This document shows, in pieces, positions 1 through 8,108 of a stretch of 33,034 nucleotides of DNA. The DNA comes from Hyphococcus sp. (GTDB lineage: Bacteria; Pseudomonadota; Alphaproteobacteria; Caulobacterales; Parvularculaceae): positions 1 to 33,034 of the forward strand of contig BQJG01000038.1 of assembly GCA_021604585.1 (NCBI GenBank), in the 5' to 3' direction. A program made the position numbers and the translations under genes. Below the pieces are notes generated by a model that had not been told where the DNA came from, ran no database searches, and worked only from the letters and a program-made list of their open reading frames with translations. Each line of letters starts with the position of its first letter. Position 1 is the first letter of the stretch.

Positions 1-67
1 GCTCCTCCGCCTTCGCAAAGGACGCAAAATTGATGTTCGACGCGAATTGTTCCGCTGCAGAAGTCAT
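1..67 (-). CDS. secY: Protein translocase subunit SecY, N-terminal fragment (runs off the window)
   Basis: Only the first 22 codons are inside the window, starting at the ATG whose complement is at 65-67. They read MTSAAEQFASNINFASFAKA and onward, which resembles the cytosolic N-terminus of alphaproteobacterial SecY just before its first membrane helix. SecY forms the channel of the Sec translocon in the inner membrane. Its place directly after rplO is the usual end of the spc operon and supports the call more than the short sequence does. The ribosome binding site is weak (AGGTAA about eight bases upstream). The rest of the gene lies beyond position 1. Confidence 0.8.
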   Translation of the reverse strand, partial: MTSAAEQFASNINFASFAKAEE

Positions 68-238
68 CAGCCAGTTACCTGTTCAGCTTGCCCCTAAACC
101 CGACATTCGGAGCGTCGTTAAATCCTCTCAAGCGAGGTGGAAATCGTCACCCTGCTTTGCCGGCGCTTTGGCCATGTGGCGGCTGGGACCGATGTCTACA
201 ACCCCCGCCGCGCCAAACGCCGGCCGAGAGAAGCCGCC

Positions 239-709
239 CTACTCGCTCGCCGCAGCGACCGTTACCGTGCCGCCGGCCTTTTCGACCGCAGCTTTTGCGC
301 CCGCAGAAGCATGCGCAACAACCAGATTCAACTTCGCTTTCAGCTCGCCTGTGCCAAGCAGACGCACGCCTTGCTTGGCCCGGCGCAGTACGCCCGCCTC
401 AACCAGCGTGTTGACGTCTATGGTCTTGGATGCGTCGAGCTTGCCGGCGTCAATCGCTGTTTGAAGACGGCCAATATTGACTTCCGCATAAGCGACACGA
501 TTCGGTTTGTTAAAGCCGCGTTTTGGCAAGCGCATGTAAAGCGGCATCTGACCGCCTTCATAAGCGCGAATACCGGTAACGCCGGAACGGGCCTTTTGCC
601 CCTTAACGCCGCGGCCAGCCGTTTTGCCTTTGCCCGAGCCAATGCCTCGGCCAACACGCATACGATTCTTGCGCGCGCCTTTATTATCGGAAAGTTCGTT
701 GAGTTTCAT
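239..709 (-). CDS. rplO: 50S ribosomal protein L15
   Basis: A 156-residue L15, a late-assembly protein of the large subunit that contacts 23S rRNA. The N-terminus MKLNELSDNKGARKNRMRVG and the Gly/Lys/Arg-rich stretch GRGIGSGKGKTAGRGVKGQK are the family hallmarks: a long basic extension (about residues 1-60) that threads into rRNA, then a compact C-terminal domain. It follows rpmD after 109 bases and precedes secY after 171 bases, both wider than most gaps in this cluster. The final Ala-rich tail (AGGTVTVAAASE) is typical of alphaproteobacteria. Length and order fit the spc operon. Confidence 0.97.
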   Translation of the reverse strand: MKLNELSDNKGARKNRMRVGRGIGSGKGKTAGRGVKGQKARSGVTGIRAYEGGQMPLYMRLPKRGFNKPNRVAYAEVNIGRLQTAIDAGKLDASKTIDVNTLVEAGVLRRAKQGVRLLGTGELKAKLNLVVAHASAGAKAAVEKAGGTVTVAAASE

Positions 710-818
710 GATGTACCTCGACTTGCGACGACATGTTTTATGAAAACAGCCGCCTCGCCTGAATAAGCCCGTCTCCGGGTGCTATGATGGACGGAAATTC
801 GCCCGGTTAATCTTTTGT

Positions 819-1004
819 CTAGTCCTCGATCACTTTCACAAGGTGCGAGACTTTGTTGATCATGCCGCGCACGGACGGCGTATCCTCAAGTTCGCGCTCG
901 CGGCCAATCTTGTTGAGGCCAAGCCCGATCAGCGTCGCGCGCTGAACCTGCGGGCGGCGAGCCGGACTGCCGGTCTGGCGCACTTTCACTGTTTTCTTCG
1001 CCAT
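819..1004 (-). CDS. rpmD: 50S ribosomal protein L30
   Basis: A 61-residue L30. It begins MAKKTVKVRQTGSPARRP and carries the family signature TLIGLGLNKIGRERELEDTP, followed by VRGMINKVSHLVKV. L30 is a small protein of the large subunit that is absent from some bacterial lineages. It sits 12 bases after rpsE and 109 bases before rplO, in the standard spc order S5-L30-L15. Length matches the usual 58-62 residues. Nothing is unusual. Confidence 0.97.
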   Translation of the reverse strand: MAKKTVKVRQTGSPARRPQVQRATLIGLGLNKIGRERELEDTPSVRGMINKVSHLVKVIED

Positions 1005-1016
1005 GGGTTCGCTCCT

Positions 1017-1604
1017 TTAGGCTGCTGCGTCAGCAGCTTCGGCATCGCGGCCACGCGTGCCGAGAATATCAGAGACCTTTTTGCCGCGCTTCGACGCCAT
1101 CGTGCGCGGGCTGGTCTGGTTTTTCAGCGCGTCGACGGTCGCCCGAACCATGTTGTACGGGTTCGAGGAGCCGAGCGACTTCGCAACAACATCCTGAACG
1201 CCAAGCGTTTCAAAAATTGCACGCATTGGGCCGCCGGCGATGATGCCGGTGCCCGGAGGCGCCGACCGCAGGACAACCTTGCCAGCGCCCCAACGCCCAG
1301 CGGCGTCGTGATGCAGCGTGCGGCCTTCGCGAAGCGGAACGCGAACCAGATTGCGTTTGGCTTCTTGTGTGGCTTTGCGGATTGCTTCCGGCACTTCGCG
1401 GGCCTTGCCCTTGCCGAAGCCGACACGGCCTTTTTGATCGCCAACAACAACCAGTGCGGCAAAACCGAAATTCTTGCCGCCCTTCACAACCTTTGCGACG
1501 CGGTTGATGGCGACCAGCTTGTCGACGAACTCGTCGCGCTCTTCCCGCTCGCCGCGGCCTTTACCTTGTCCGCGTCCGCGGCCACGTCCTTCGTCTCGCG
1601 CCAT
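1017..1604 (-). CDS. rpsE: 30S ribosomal protein S5
   Basis: A 195-residue S5, which sits near the mRNA entry and the decoding-fidelity region of the small subunit. The first 25 residues are a highly charged RG/EK-rich extension (MARDEGRGRGRGQGKGRGER), longer than in E. coli. The double-stranded-RNA-binding-like domain follows (FVDKLVAINRVAKVVKGGKN), then the C-terminal domain with GAGKVVLRSAPPGTGIIAGG. A short Ala/Asp-rich tail ends the protein. The ATG has a strong AAGGAG at seven-base spacing. It lies 10 bases after rplR. Confidence 0.97.
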   Translation of the reverse strand: MARDEGRGRGRGQGKGRGEREERDEFVDKLVAINRVAKVVKGGKNFGFAALVVVGDQKGRVGFGKGKAREVPEAIRKATQEAKRNLVRVPLREGRTLHHDAAGRWGAGKVVLRSAPPGTGIIAGGPMRAIFETLGVQDVVAKSLGSSNPYNMVRATVDALKNQTSPRTMASKRGKKVSDILGTRGRDAEAADAAA

Positions 1605-1614
1605 GACCTACTCC

Positions 1615-1980
1615 TTAGAAATTAAGACCGGCTTCGCGCGCGGCATCCGCAAGCGCTTTCACCCGACCATGAAAAATGTAACCGCCGCGATCAAACACGA
1701 CATCTTTAACGCCAGCCTTCACCGCACGTTCAGCGATGATTTTGCCAACCTGCGCCGCGGCGTCCTTATTCGACCCCTTCGGCAAATCTTTACGCACCTC
1801 AACGTCAAGCGAAGAGGCGGAAACCAGCGTTTTGCCTTCGCGATCATCGATGATCTGCGCCGAGATATTTTTCGACGAGCGGAAAACGGACAGACGTGGA
1901 CGGTCAGTCGTCACTCGCTTGATTTTGCCTCTGGTGCGGTACGCACGCGAGACGTGATTTTTTCTCTTTTGATCGGCCAT
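1615..1980 (-). CDS. rplR: 50S ribosomal protein L18
   Basis: A 121-residue L18, which binds 5S rRNA with L5 and anchors it to the large subunit. Family features are the basic N-terminus (SRAYRTRGKIKRVTTDRPRL), the core SVFRSSKNISAQIIDD, and the end DRGGYIFHGRVKALADAARE. I placed the start at MADQKRKNH (ATG complement 1978-1980). The frame stays open upstream, but the extra 21 residues do not look like L18 and would run into the rplF end. It follows rplF by 25 bases. Confidence 0.96.
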   Translation of the reverse strand: MADQKRKNHVSRAYRTRGKIKRVTTDRPRLSVFRSSKNISAQIIDDREGKTLVSASSLDVEVRKDLPKGSNKDAAAQVGKIIAERAVKAGVKDVVFDRGGYIFHGRVKALADAAREAGLNF

Positions 1981-2005
1981 TGTCCGATATCCTTTAAGCG
2001 AAGCG

Positions 2006-2539
2006 TTACTTCTTCTTGCCTTCCTTACGGAAGATAAATTCACCAGCGTATTTCACGCCCTTGCCTTTGTAAGGCTCCGGCGGACGGAACGAGCGGATTT
2101 CCGCTGCGGCCTGTCCGACCTTCTGTTTGTCGATGCCGGTCAACACGATTTCCGTCGGCTTCGGCGTCGCGATCTTCACGCCTTCCGGCGCCGGGAAATC
2201 GATGTCGTGGCTGAACCCGAGCGCCAGGGAAAGGGCTGTGCCCTTCATTTGCGCGCGATAGCCAACGCCGACCAGTTCAAGAGTTTTCGTGAACTCGTTG
2301 GCGACGCCGTCGATCATGTTCGCGATCTGTGTCCGGCTCATGCCCCAATGCGAGCGAGCGGGCTTGGAATTATCGACCGGCTTGACCGAGACTTCATTTT
2401 CTTCGAGCGCCACTGTGCACAGGTCGCTGACAACGAAATTCAATTCGCCTTTTGGACCTTTTGCAATGACCGTCTGACCGTTGACGTTCACGGTTACGCC
2501 CTTGGGCACTGGAATTGCTTTTTTACCGATGCGGGACAT
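2006..2539 (-). CDS. rplF: 50S ribosomal protein L6
   Basis: A 177-residue L6, located near the sarcin-ricin loop and factor-binding region of the large subunit. It starts MSRIGKKAIPVPKGVTVNV and holds two repeats of the L6 fold. The C-terminal signature is RSFRPPEPYKGKGVKYAGEF. The open frame continues upstream through rpsH, so the start was set at MSRIGKK, which is nearly invariant in the family. It lies 16 bases after rpsH. Nothing is unusual. Confidence 0.97.
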   Translation of the reverse strand: MSRIGKKAIPVPKGVTVNVNGQTVIAKGPKGELNFVVSDLCTVALEENEVSVKPVDNSKPARSHWGMSRTQIANMIDGVANEFTKTLELVGVGYRAQMKGTALSLALGFSHDIDFPAPEGVKIATPKPTEIVLTGIDKQKVGQAAAEIRSFRPPEPYKGKGVKYAGEFIFRKEGKKK

Positions 2540-2555
2540 TGTTTCGCTCCCAGCC

Positions 2556-2954
2556 CTAGTAAACTTCGCAGAGCACTTCGCCGCCAACATTGGCGTCGCG
2601 CGCTGCTGCGTCTGACATGACGCCCTTCGGCGTCGAAACAATCGAAATGCCGAGGCCGTTGCGAACCGACGGCAAGTCGCCGACGGACGAGTAAACACGA
2701 CGGCCAGGCTTGGAAATGCGGCGGATCTTTTGAATGACCGGCGCGCCTTCATAATATTTCAGCTCGACTTCGAAGACCGGCTTCTCGCCGTCTTTCTCCA
2801 CCCGGGAATATCCGCGGATGTAGCCTTCGCCTTCCAGCACGTCCAGCACCCAGCCACGCAGTTTCGACGCGGGAACGCTCATGACAGAGTGGCGACGCAT
2901 CTGCGCGTTGCGGATACGGGTGATCAAATCGCCGACAGGATCGTTAATAGCCAT
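2556..2954 (-). CDS. rpsH: 30S ribosomal protein S8
   Basis: A 132-residue S8. It binds the central domain of 16S rRNA and in E. coli also represses the spc operon at the rplX-rplE junction. The N-terminus NDPVGDLITRIRNAQMRRH and the C-terminal STPKGVMSDAAARDANVGGE signature are clear. It sits 16 bases after rpsN and 16 before rplF. Whether S8 autoregulation applies here is unknown; I did not find an obvious S8-type hairpin at the rplX-rplE overlap. Confidence 0.97.
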   Translation of the reverse strand: MAINDPVGDLITRIRNAQMRRHSVMSVPASKLRGWVLDVLEGEGYIRGYSRVEKDGEKPVFEVELKYYEGAPVIQKIRRISKPGRRVYSSVGDLPSVRNGLGISIVSTPKGVMSDAAARDANVGGEVLCEVY

Positions 2955-2970
2955 TATTCTCTCGGCCCCC

Positions 2971-3276
2971 TTACCAGCTTGATTTCACGAGGCCGGGAAT
3001 CTTCCCAGCCGAACCGAGCAGACGAAGCGCGATCCGCGACATTTTAAGCTTACGATAGTAAGCGCGCGGACGGCCGGTCACCTGGCAGCGATTGCGGATG
3101 CGCGTTTTCGAAGAGTTGCGCGGCAGCTCAGCGAGCTTCAAAGACGCTGCAAAACGGTCTTCGCCCGACTGATCCTGATCGTTGATGATCGCCTTCAACC
3201 GGTTGCGACGAGACTCAAACTTTTTCGCCATCCGGCGACGTTTGAGATCGCGCTCGATCATTGATTTCTTCGCCAT
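2971..3276 (-). CDS. rpsN: 30S ribosomal protein S14, zinc-independent (long) form
   Basis: A 101-residue S14 of the small-subunit head. It is the long, zinc-free type: the region that carries two CxxC pairs in the short form reads RNRCQVTGRPRAYYRKL with a single Cys, as in E. coli. The N-terminus MAKKSMIERDLKRRRMAKKF is typical. The end SRIALRLLGSAGKIPGLVKS is the conserved C-terminus. It is 58 bases after rplE. This form needs no zinc, so it stays usable under zinc limitation. Confidence 0.97.
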   Translation of the reverse strand: MAKKSMIERDLKRRRMAKKFESRRNRLKAIINDQDQSGEDRFAASLKLAELPRNSSKTRIRNRCQVTGRPRAYYRKLKMSRIALRLLGSAGKIPGLVKSSW

Positions 3277-3334
3277 GTATTCTCCTTCTCAAGCTGGTTT
3301 CCGCATCATCTGCGGACCTTGCCTAATGCCTTTC

Positions 3335-3892
3335 TTATTTCCGGAACGGGAAGTTGAATTCCCGCAAAAGCTCGCGCGCCTCTTCGTCATTGCGGGCGCT
3401 CGTGCAAATGATGATGTCCATGCCACGGATCTTGTCGACTTTGTCGTACTCAATTTCCGGAAACACGATGTGTTCTTTCAGGCCCATAGCGTAGTTGCCG
3501 CGACCATCGAAACTCTTCGGATTAAGCCCGCGAAAGTCGCGGACGCGCGGCAGCGCCACGTTGATCAACCGATCGAGAAATTCAAACATGCGGTCCTTGC
3601 GCAGCGTGACCTTGCAGCCGACAGCCATGCCTTCGCGCAGCTTGAAGCCGGCGATTGATTTGCTCGCCTTGGTGACGACCGGCTTTTGACCGGCAATCAG
3701 CGTCAAATCGGCTACAGCAGCATCAACGGCCTTACGGTCGTTCACAGCGTCGCCAACGCCCATATTGATGACGATCTTTTCGAGCTGAGGCGTCATCATG
3801 ACATTCGTGTAGCTGAACTTTTCGTTCATCTTGCCACGAATGGCGCCGTTATAGAGCGTCTTCAGACGCGGTTCATATTGAGCTTCAGCCAT
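3335..3892 (-). CDS. rplE: 50S ribosomal protein L5
   Basis: A 185-residue L5, which binds 5S rRNA and contacts the small-subunit head in an intersubunit bridge. Family motifs include SYTNVMMTPQLEKIVINMGV, the loop GQKPVVTKASKSIAGFKLRE, and the end DEEARELLREFNFPF. I set the start at MAEAQYEPRL (complement 3890-3892). This ATG lies inside the end of rplX, giving an eight-base ATGGCTGA overlap that suggests translational coupling. An in-frame extension of 17 residues exists upstream but lies wholly inside rplX and does not resemble L5. Confidence 0.96.
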   Translation of the reverse strand: MAEAQYEPRLKTLYNGAIRGKMNEKFSYTNVMMTPQLEKIVINMGVGDAVNDRKAVDAAVADLTLIAGQKPVVTKASKSIAGFKLREGMAVGCKVTLRKDRMFEFLDRLINVALPRVRDFRGLNPKSFDGRGNYAMGLKEHIVFPEIEYDKVDKIRGMDIIICTSARNDEEARELLREFNFPFRK

Positions 3893-4199
3893 CGATAACC
3901 TCACCCGACGCTTTCGCGACGCGGACTTTCTTTCCATCAGCAATCTTGAATCCGACGCGGGTCGCTTTGCCCGTTGAAGGATCCTTCAGCGCCACATTTG
4001 AAACGTGAATAGACGCTTCGCGTGTAATGATGCCGCCTTCTTGGCCAGCCGTCTGACGCTGGTGTTTCTTGATCAGATTGACCCCGCGCACGACCAGACG
4101 GTCGGCTTTCGGCATCACTTCCACGACTTCGCCTTCAGCGCCGCGGTCCTTACCCGTCAGCACGATGACTTTGTCGCCTTTTTTAATCTTCGCAGCCAT
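3885..4199 (-). CDS. rplX: 50S ribosomal protein L24
   Basis: A 104-residue L24, an assembly-initiating protein of the large subunit with a KOW domain. The KOW motif is visible at residues 6-30 (KGDKVIVLTGKDRGAEGEVV), and VNLIKKHQRQ with EGGIITREASIHVSNVAL follows. It starts two bases after rplN and its stop overlaps the rplE start by eight bases, so L14, L24 and L5 are probably translated in a coupled way. Length matches the family. Confidence 0.97.
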   Translation of the reverse strand: MAAKIKKGDKVIVLTGKDRGAEGEVVEVMPKADRLVVRGVNLIKKHQRQTAGQEGGIITREASIHVSNVALKDPSTGKATRVGFKIADGKKVRVAKASGEVIDG

Positions 4200-4201
4200 G
4201 G

Positions 4202-4570
4202 TTACAGAACCTCCGGCGCGAGCGACACGATCTTCATGTGCTTGGCGGCGCGCAATTCGCGGGTCACCGGCCCAAAGATACGGGTGCCGATCGGCTCTTT
4301 ATTGTTGTTAATCAGGACAGCCGCATTGCGGTCAAAACGGATCGTGGAACCGTCCTTGCGCTGAATGTCCTTTGCAGTGCGCACAACCACGGCCTTCATA
4401 ACCTGGCCTTTTTTCACGCGGCCGCGCGGAATCGCTTCTTTCACCGACACGACGATGATATCGCCAACGCCAGCATATTTGCGCTTCGCGCCGCCAAGCA
4501 CCTTGATGCACTGAACGCGCTTTGCGCCGGAATTGTCGGCGACGTCCAAATTTGACTGCATCTGGATCAT
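4202..4570 (-). CDS. rplN: 50S ribosomal protein L14
   Basis: A 122-residue L14, a beta-barrel protein on the intersubunit face of the large subunit and a binding site for the silencing factor RsfS. It starts MIQMQSNLDVADNSGAKRVQ, close to the near-universal MIQ start, so I prefer it to the second Met at codon 4. The motifs KVLGGAKRKYAGVGDIIVVS and RIFGPVTREL are intact. It opens the spc gene set, 73 bases after rpsQ; no separate promoter is evident in that gap. Confidence 0.97.
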   Translation of the reverse strand: MIQMQSNLDVADNSGAKRVQCIKVLGGAKRKYAGVGDIIVVSVKEAIPRGRVKKGQVMKAVVVRTAKDIQRKDGSTIRFDRNAAVLINNNKEPIGTRIFGPVTRELRAAKHMKIVSLAPEVL

Positions 4571-4643
4571 GGTGATCCTCCTGATGGGCCCACATGGCCC
4601 CGCTAAACTTCATCCTTCGCCCGGAAATCCGGAGGGAAAGACC

Positions 4644-4886
4644 TTACCCTTTTGAACCGAGGCCGATGACTTCCCAGCGTTTAAGCCTGGACTTTGGCGC
4701 ACATTCTTGAATGCGAACCAGATCGCCGACCTTGTATTCGTTCTTGTCGTCATGCGCGTGAAAGCGGTTCGAACGACGAACGGTTTTCTTCAACAGCGGG
4801 TGCGTAAACGCACGATCCACGCTGACCACGACCGTTTTGTCGCCTTTGTCGCTGACTACAGCGCCTTGGAGAATGCGTTTTGGCAT
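4644..4886 (-). CDS. rpsQ: 30S ribosomal protein S17
   Basis: An 80-residue S17, an OB-fold primary binder of 16S rRNA. It begins MPKRILQGAVVSDKGDKTVV and contains the S17 signature region (DLVRIQECAPKSRLKRWEVI). The usual length is 80-90 residues. It is the last gene of the S10 set, 22 bases after rpmC and 73 bases before rplN. Confidence 0.97.
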   Translation of the reverse strand: MPKRILQGAVVSDKGDKTVVVSVDRAFTHPLLKKTVRRSNRFHAHDDKNEYKVGDLVRIQECAPKSRLKRWEVIGLGSKG

Positions 4887-4908
4887 TGCTTCGCCTCTTT
4901 GCCTTTAG

Positions 4909-5103
4909 TTAGTTCACCCGGCTTTTTTCGCCGAGAATGGTTTTAATCCGCGCGATGTCCTTGCGCACTTCGCCGATACGCGCAGTTTTTTCGAGCTGGC
5001 CTGACGCTTTTTGAAAGCGCAGGTTAAATTGTTCGCGACGCAGCTGAAGGAGACGGTCCTTCAGTTCGTCAGCAGTCAGATCGCGTGCTTCAGTCGCATT
5101 CAT
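4909..5103 (-). CDS. rpmC: 50S ribosomal protein L29
   Basis: A 64-residue L29, a two-helix coiled protein at the polypeptide exit, next to L23, where SRP and trigger factor dock. Recognised from DLTADELKDRLLQLRREQFN and FQKASGQLEKTARIGEVRKD, the helix-turn-helix hairpin of the family. It is 12 bases after rplP and 22 before rpsQ. Length is normal. Confidence 0.96.
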   Translation of the reverse strand: MNATEARDLTADELKDRLLQLRREQFNLRFQKASGQLEKTARIGEVRKDIARIKTILGEKSRVN

Positions 5104-5115
5104 CTCAACAGCTCC

Positions 5116-5529
5116 TTACTCGCCAATACGCGAAACGATGCGCGTCTTGATCGGCAGCTTCGCCGCACCCAGCAGCAGCGCTTCACGAGCCACATCGTCA
5201 GCGACGCCGTCGAGTTCAAACATGATGCGGCCTGGCTTTACGCGCGCAGCCCAGAATTCAACCGAGCCCTTACCTTTACCCATGCGCACTTCCGTCGGCT
5301 TTTTCGACACCGGCACGTCCGGGAAAATGCGGATCCATACGCGGCCCTGACGCTTCATGGCGCGCGTGATGGCGCGGCGCGTGGCTTCGATCTGACGCGA
5401 CGTTACGCGTTCCGGTTCCATGGCTTTCAAGCCATGTGAACCGAAGTTCAAATCTGTACCGCCTTTAGCGGCTCCCTTGATGCGCCCTTTGTGCATCTTG
5501 CGGAACTTTGTTTTTTTCGGCTGCAGCAT
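5116..5529 (-). CDS. rplP: 50S ribosomal protein L16
   Basis: A 137-residue L16, which helps organise the A site and the peptidyl transferase centre. The N-terminus MLQPKKTKFRKMHKGRIKGA and the motifs RAITRAMKRQGRVWIRIFPD and PTEVRMGKGKGSVEFW are characteristic. It sits 24 bases after rpsC and 12 before rpmC, in the canonical order S3-L16-L29-S17. Confidence 0.98.
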   Translation of the reverse strand: MLQPKKTKFRKMHKGRIKGAAKGGTDLNFGSHGLKAMEPERVTSRQIEATRRAITRAMKRQGRVWIRIFPDVPVSKKPTEVRMGKGKGSVEFWAARVKPGRIMFELDGVADDVAREALLLGAAKLPIKTRIVSRIGE

Positions 5530-5553
5530 TGCTCAGACGCCTCCAAATCCCTT

Positions 5554-6264
5554 CTATGCGCGATTACTGCGCTGCTGGTGGCTTGCGCCGCCAGTTTGTG
5601 CCTCGATGAGGCGCTTTTCCTGACCCATCGGGTCGTGTTCCATGATCTCGCCTTTGAAGATCCAGACTTTGATGCCGATGGCGCCGTAAGTCGTCTGGGC
5701 CGTCGCTACGCCGTAATCGATGTCGGCGCGCAGCGTGTGCAGTGGCACGCGGCCTTCGCGATACCATTCCATCCGCGCGATTTCCGCACCGCCAAGACGG
5801 CCCGAAACATTGATGCGAATGCCAAGGCCGCCCATGCGCTGCGCAGTCTGCATGGCGCGCTTCATGGCGCGGCGGAATGCAACCCGGCGCTCCAATTGCT
5901 GCGCAATGTTTTCGGCAACCAGCGTCGCGTCGATTTCCGGCTTGCGGATCTCGACAATATTCAAAACCGTTTCCGACGAAGAAAGCTTCGCCAGCTCAAG
6001 GCGCAGCTTTTCAATATCAGCGCCCTTCTTGCCGATAACAACGCCCGGACGCGCCGTGTAGATCGTGATCCGGCACTTTTTATGCGGACGCTCAATAACG
6101 ATGCGCGACACGCCTGCCTGCTGCAGGCGCTTTTCAACATACTTCCGAATACGGAGGTCTTCATGAAGAAGATCGCCATATGACGCCTTGCCGGCAAACC
6201 AGCGCGAGTCCCAGGTTCTGTTGATCCCAAGGCGCAGACCGATTGGGTTGACTTTCTGGCCCAT
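5554..6264 (-). CDS. rpsC: 30S ribosomal protein S3
   Basis: A 236-residue S3, part of the mRNA entry tunnel and its helicase activity. It starts MGQKVNPIGLRLGINRTWDS. The KH domain with GxxG loop is seen in RPGVVIGKKGADIEKLR (GKKG), and the C-terminal domain contains GGAEIARMEWYREGRVPLHT. The start overlaps the rplV stop by one base (TAATG), indicating coupled translation. A basic tail with QQRSNRA ends the protein. Confidence 0.98.
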   Translation of the reverse strand: MGQKVNPIGLRLGINRTWDSRWFAGKASYGDLLHEDLRIRKYVEKRLQQAGVSRIVIERPHKKCRITIYTARPGVVIGKKGADIEKLRLELAKLSSSETVLNIVEIRKPEIDATLVAENIAQQLERRVAFRRAMKRAMQTAQRMGGLGIRINVSGRLGGAEIARMEWYREGRVPLHTLRADIDYGVATAQTTYGAIGIKVWIFKGEIMEHDPMGQEKRLIEAQTGGASHQQRSNRA

Positions 6265-6644
6265 TAAGCGGCCTCCTCAACTTCTTTCACGACGATCGTG
6301 ATTTCAGAAAACGGCTTGTGAATTCTGCCAGTACGGCCACGTGCGCGGGCGCGCCAGCGCTTCATGACCATATTCTTGCCGACAAAAGCCTGATCAACGA
6401 CAAGGCTGTCAATGTCGAGATCATGATTGTTCTCGGCGTTTGCAATCGCGCTTTCGAGAACCTTTTTCACGTTCTGCGAGATCCGTTTGCGCGAGAAGGT
6501 CAGCTCCGCCAACGCTTTTTCAACGGGCATACCGCGAATAAGCTGCGCAACCAGGTTCAATTTCTGCGGCGATGTGCGAATCAACCGGCCTTTGGCCATG
6601 GCTTGATGATCGCCAACGCGGCGGGGATTTTTGCTCTGCCCCAT
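6264..6644 (-). CDS. rplV: 50S ribosomal protein L22
   Basis: A 126-residue L22, whose beta-hairpin lines the peptide exit tunnel and is a site of macrolide-resistance changes. Family motifs are IRTSPQKLNLVAQLIRGMPV and the hairpin region VDQAFVGKNMVMKRWRARAR with GRTGRIHKPFSEITIVV. No deletion is evident in the hairpin. The start is two bases downstream of the rpsS stop, and its stop overlaps rpsC by one base. Confidence 0.97.
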   Translation of the reverse strand: MGQSKNPRRVGDHQAMAKGRLIRTSPQKLNLVAQLIRGMPVEKALAELTFSRKRISQNVKKVLESAIANAENNHDLDIDSLVVDQAFVGKNMVMKRWRARARGRTGRIHKPFSEITIVVKEVEEAA

Positions 6645-6646
6645 GA

Positions 6647-6925
6647 CTACTTCCTCTTCGCCTTTTTGTCCGCGCCGTGACCGTAATAGGTGCGGGTCGG
6701 AGAGAATTCGCCAAACTTGTGGCCAACCATATCTTCAGTGACATGCACTGGAATGAACTTCTGTCCGTTATAGACGTTGAAGGTCAGCCCAACGAAATGC
6801 GGCAGGATGGTCGAGCGGCGTGACCAGGATTTGATCCCGCCTTTATGTTTGCCGTCCTGCGCTTCTTCCGCCTTTTTAAGCAGATAGCGATCGATGAACG
6901 GGCCTTTCCAGACTGAACGTGGCAT
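6647..6925 (-). CDS. rpsS: 30S ribosomal protein S19
   Basis: A 92-residue S19 of the small-subunit head, which contacts S13 and the A-site tRNA region. It starts MPRSVWKGPFIDRYLLKKAE and includes IKSWSRRSTILPHFVGLTFN and the signature GHKFGEFSPTRTYYGH. It lies 17 bases after rplB and 2 bases before rplV. Length is typical. Confidence 0.98.
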   Translation of the reverse strand: MPRSVWKGPFIDRYLLKKAEEAQDGKHKGGIKSWSRRSTILPHFVGLTFNVYNGQKFIPVHVTEDMVGHKFGEFSPTRTYYGHGADKKAKRK

Positions 6926-6942
6926 GTCTATTTAACTCCGGC

Positions 6943-7779
6943 CTATTTCTTCTTGCGCGCGTGACGCGAGCGCAGAATGAGTTTGTCGGTTTGCTTGTTT
7001 TTGCGGGTCTTGGCGCCCTTGGTCGGCTTGCCCCAAGGGGTGACCGGGTGACGGCCGCCAGAAGTACGGCCTTCGCCGCCGCCATGCGGGTGATCGACCG
7101 GGTTCATCACGACGCCGCGAACCGAAGGACGCTTGCCTTTGTGACGATTGCGGCCGGCTTTGCCGATTGACTGGTTCATGTGATCCGGGTTGGAGACGGC
7201 GCCGATTGTCGCCATGCACTCGCCCGGGATCAGGCGAACTTCGCCAGACTGCATGCGCACTTGCGCCATTCCGCCATCGCGGCCGACCAGTTGAGCGTAT
7301 GAACCAGCAGAGCGAGCGATCTGACCGCCCTTGCCCGGTTTCATTTCCACATTGTGAATGATCGTGCCGACCGGGATTGATTTCAGCGGCATGGCATTGC
7401 CCGGCTTTACGTCGACCTTGACGCCGGAAATGATTTTGTCACCGGCCTTCAAACGCTGCGGAGCGATAATGTATGCCTGTTCGCCATCAAGATACTTCAC
7501 CAGCGCGATAAACGCCGTCCGGTTCGGATCATATTCAAGACGCTCGACCTTCGCTTCGATATCAACTTTCGTGCGTTTGAAGTCGATAATGCGATAGGTC
7601 TTCTTCACCCCGCCGCCGCGGCGACGCATGGTGATGCGGCCGGTATTGTTGCGGCCAGCGCTTTCAGACAAGCCCTCGGTCAAGCCTTTTACCGGCTTGC
7701 CCTTCCAGAGCTCGCTGCGATCCACCAGCACCAATTGGCGGCGGCTCGGCGTCGTCGGTTTGAATTTTTTCAAAGCCAT
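6943..7779 (-). CDS. rplB: 50S ribosomal protein L2
   Basis: A 278-residue L2, one of the most conserved large-subunit proteins, needed for subunit association and peptidyl transfer. The OB-like and SH3-like domains are present, with EYDPNRTAFIALVKYLDGEQ near residue 83. The C-terminal hallmark VMNPVDHPHGGGEGRTSGGR contains the conserved His-rich loop (HPHGGGEG) close to the catalytic centre. It follows rplW by 14 bases and precedes rpsS by 17. Confidence 0.98.
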   Translation of the reverse strand: MALKKFKPTTPSRRQLVLVDRSELWKGKPVKGLTEGLSESAGRNNTGRITMRRRGGGVKKTYRIIDFKRTKVDIEAKVERLEYDPNRTAFIALVKYLDGEQAYIIAPQRLKAGDKIISGVKVDVKPGNAMPLKSIPVGTIIHNVEMKPGKGGQIARSAGSYAQLVGRDGGMAQVRMQSGEVRLIPGECMATIGAVSNPDHMNQSIGKAGRNRHKGKRPSVRGVVMNPVDHPHGGGEGRTSGGRHPVTPWGKPTKGAKTRKNKQTDKLILRSRHARKKK

Positions 7780-7793
7780 TGGTCTTACCCGCC

Positions 7794-8108
7794 TTACAGT
7801 CCGGTCGTCACGTCGATGGAGTGACCTTCTTCGAGAGTCACTATCGCTTTTTTGACAGTTGAGCGCGTATAGGGACGCCCTTTGAACAATTTGTTTTTGC
7901 CTTTGACGCGCAGCGTGTTGACGGCTTTCACCTTCACCTTGAACAGCGCCTCAACGGCTTCTTTGATCTCCGGCTTCGTCGCCGTGATCGGTGTCTTGAA
8001 CACGACCTGATTATGCTCAGCAGCAATCGTCGATTTCTCAGTGATCACCGGCTCGATCAGTGTGTTGTAATGGGCCTCAACGGCCGAAGTTCCAGCTTTC
8101 TTGCTCAT
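7794..8108 (-). CDS. rplW: 50S ribosomal protein L23
   Basis: A 104-residue L23, the docking site at the exit tunnel for trigger factor, SRP and the translocon. After a short N-terminal extension (MSKKAGTSAVEAHYN) the family core begins at LIEPVITEKSTIAAEHNQVV. VNTLRVKGKNKLFKGRPYTR is the basic loop. Its start overlaps the rplD stop by four bases (ATGA), a common coupling arrangement in this operon. Confidence 0.97.
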   Translation of the reverse strand: MSKKAGTSAVEAHYNTLIEPVITEKSTIAAEHNQVVFKTPITATKPEIKEAVEALFKVKVKAVNTLRVKGKNKLFKGRPYTRSTVKKAIVTLEEGHSIDVTTGL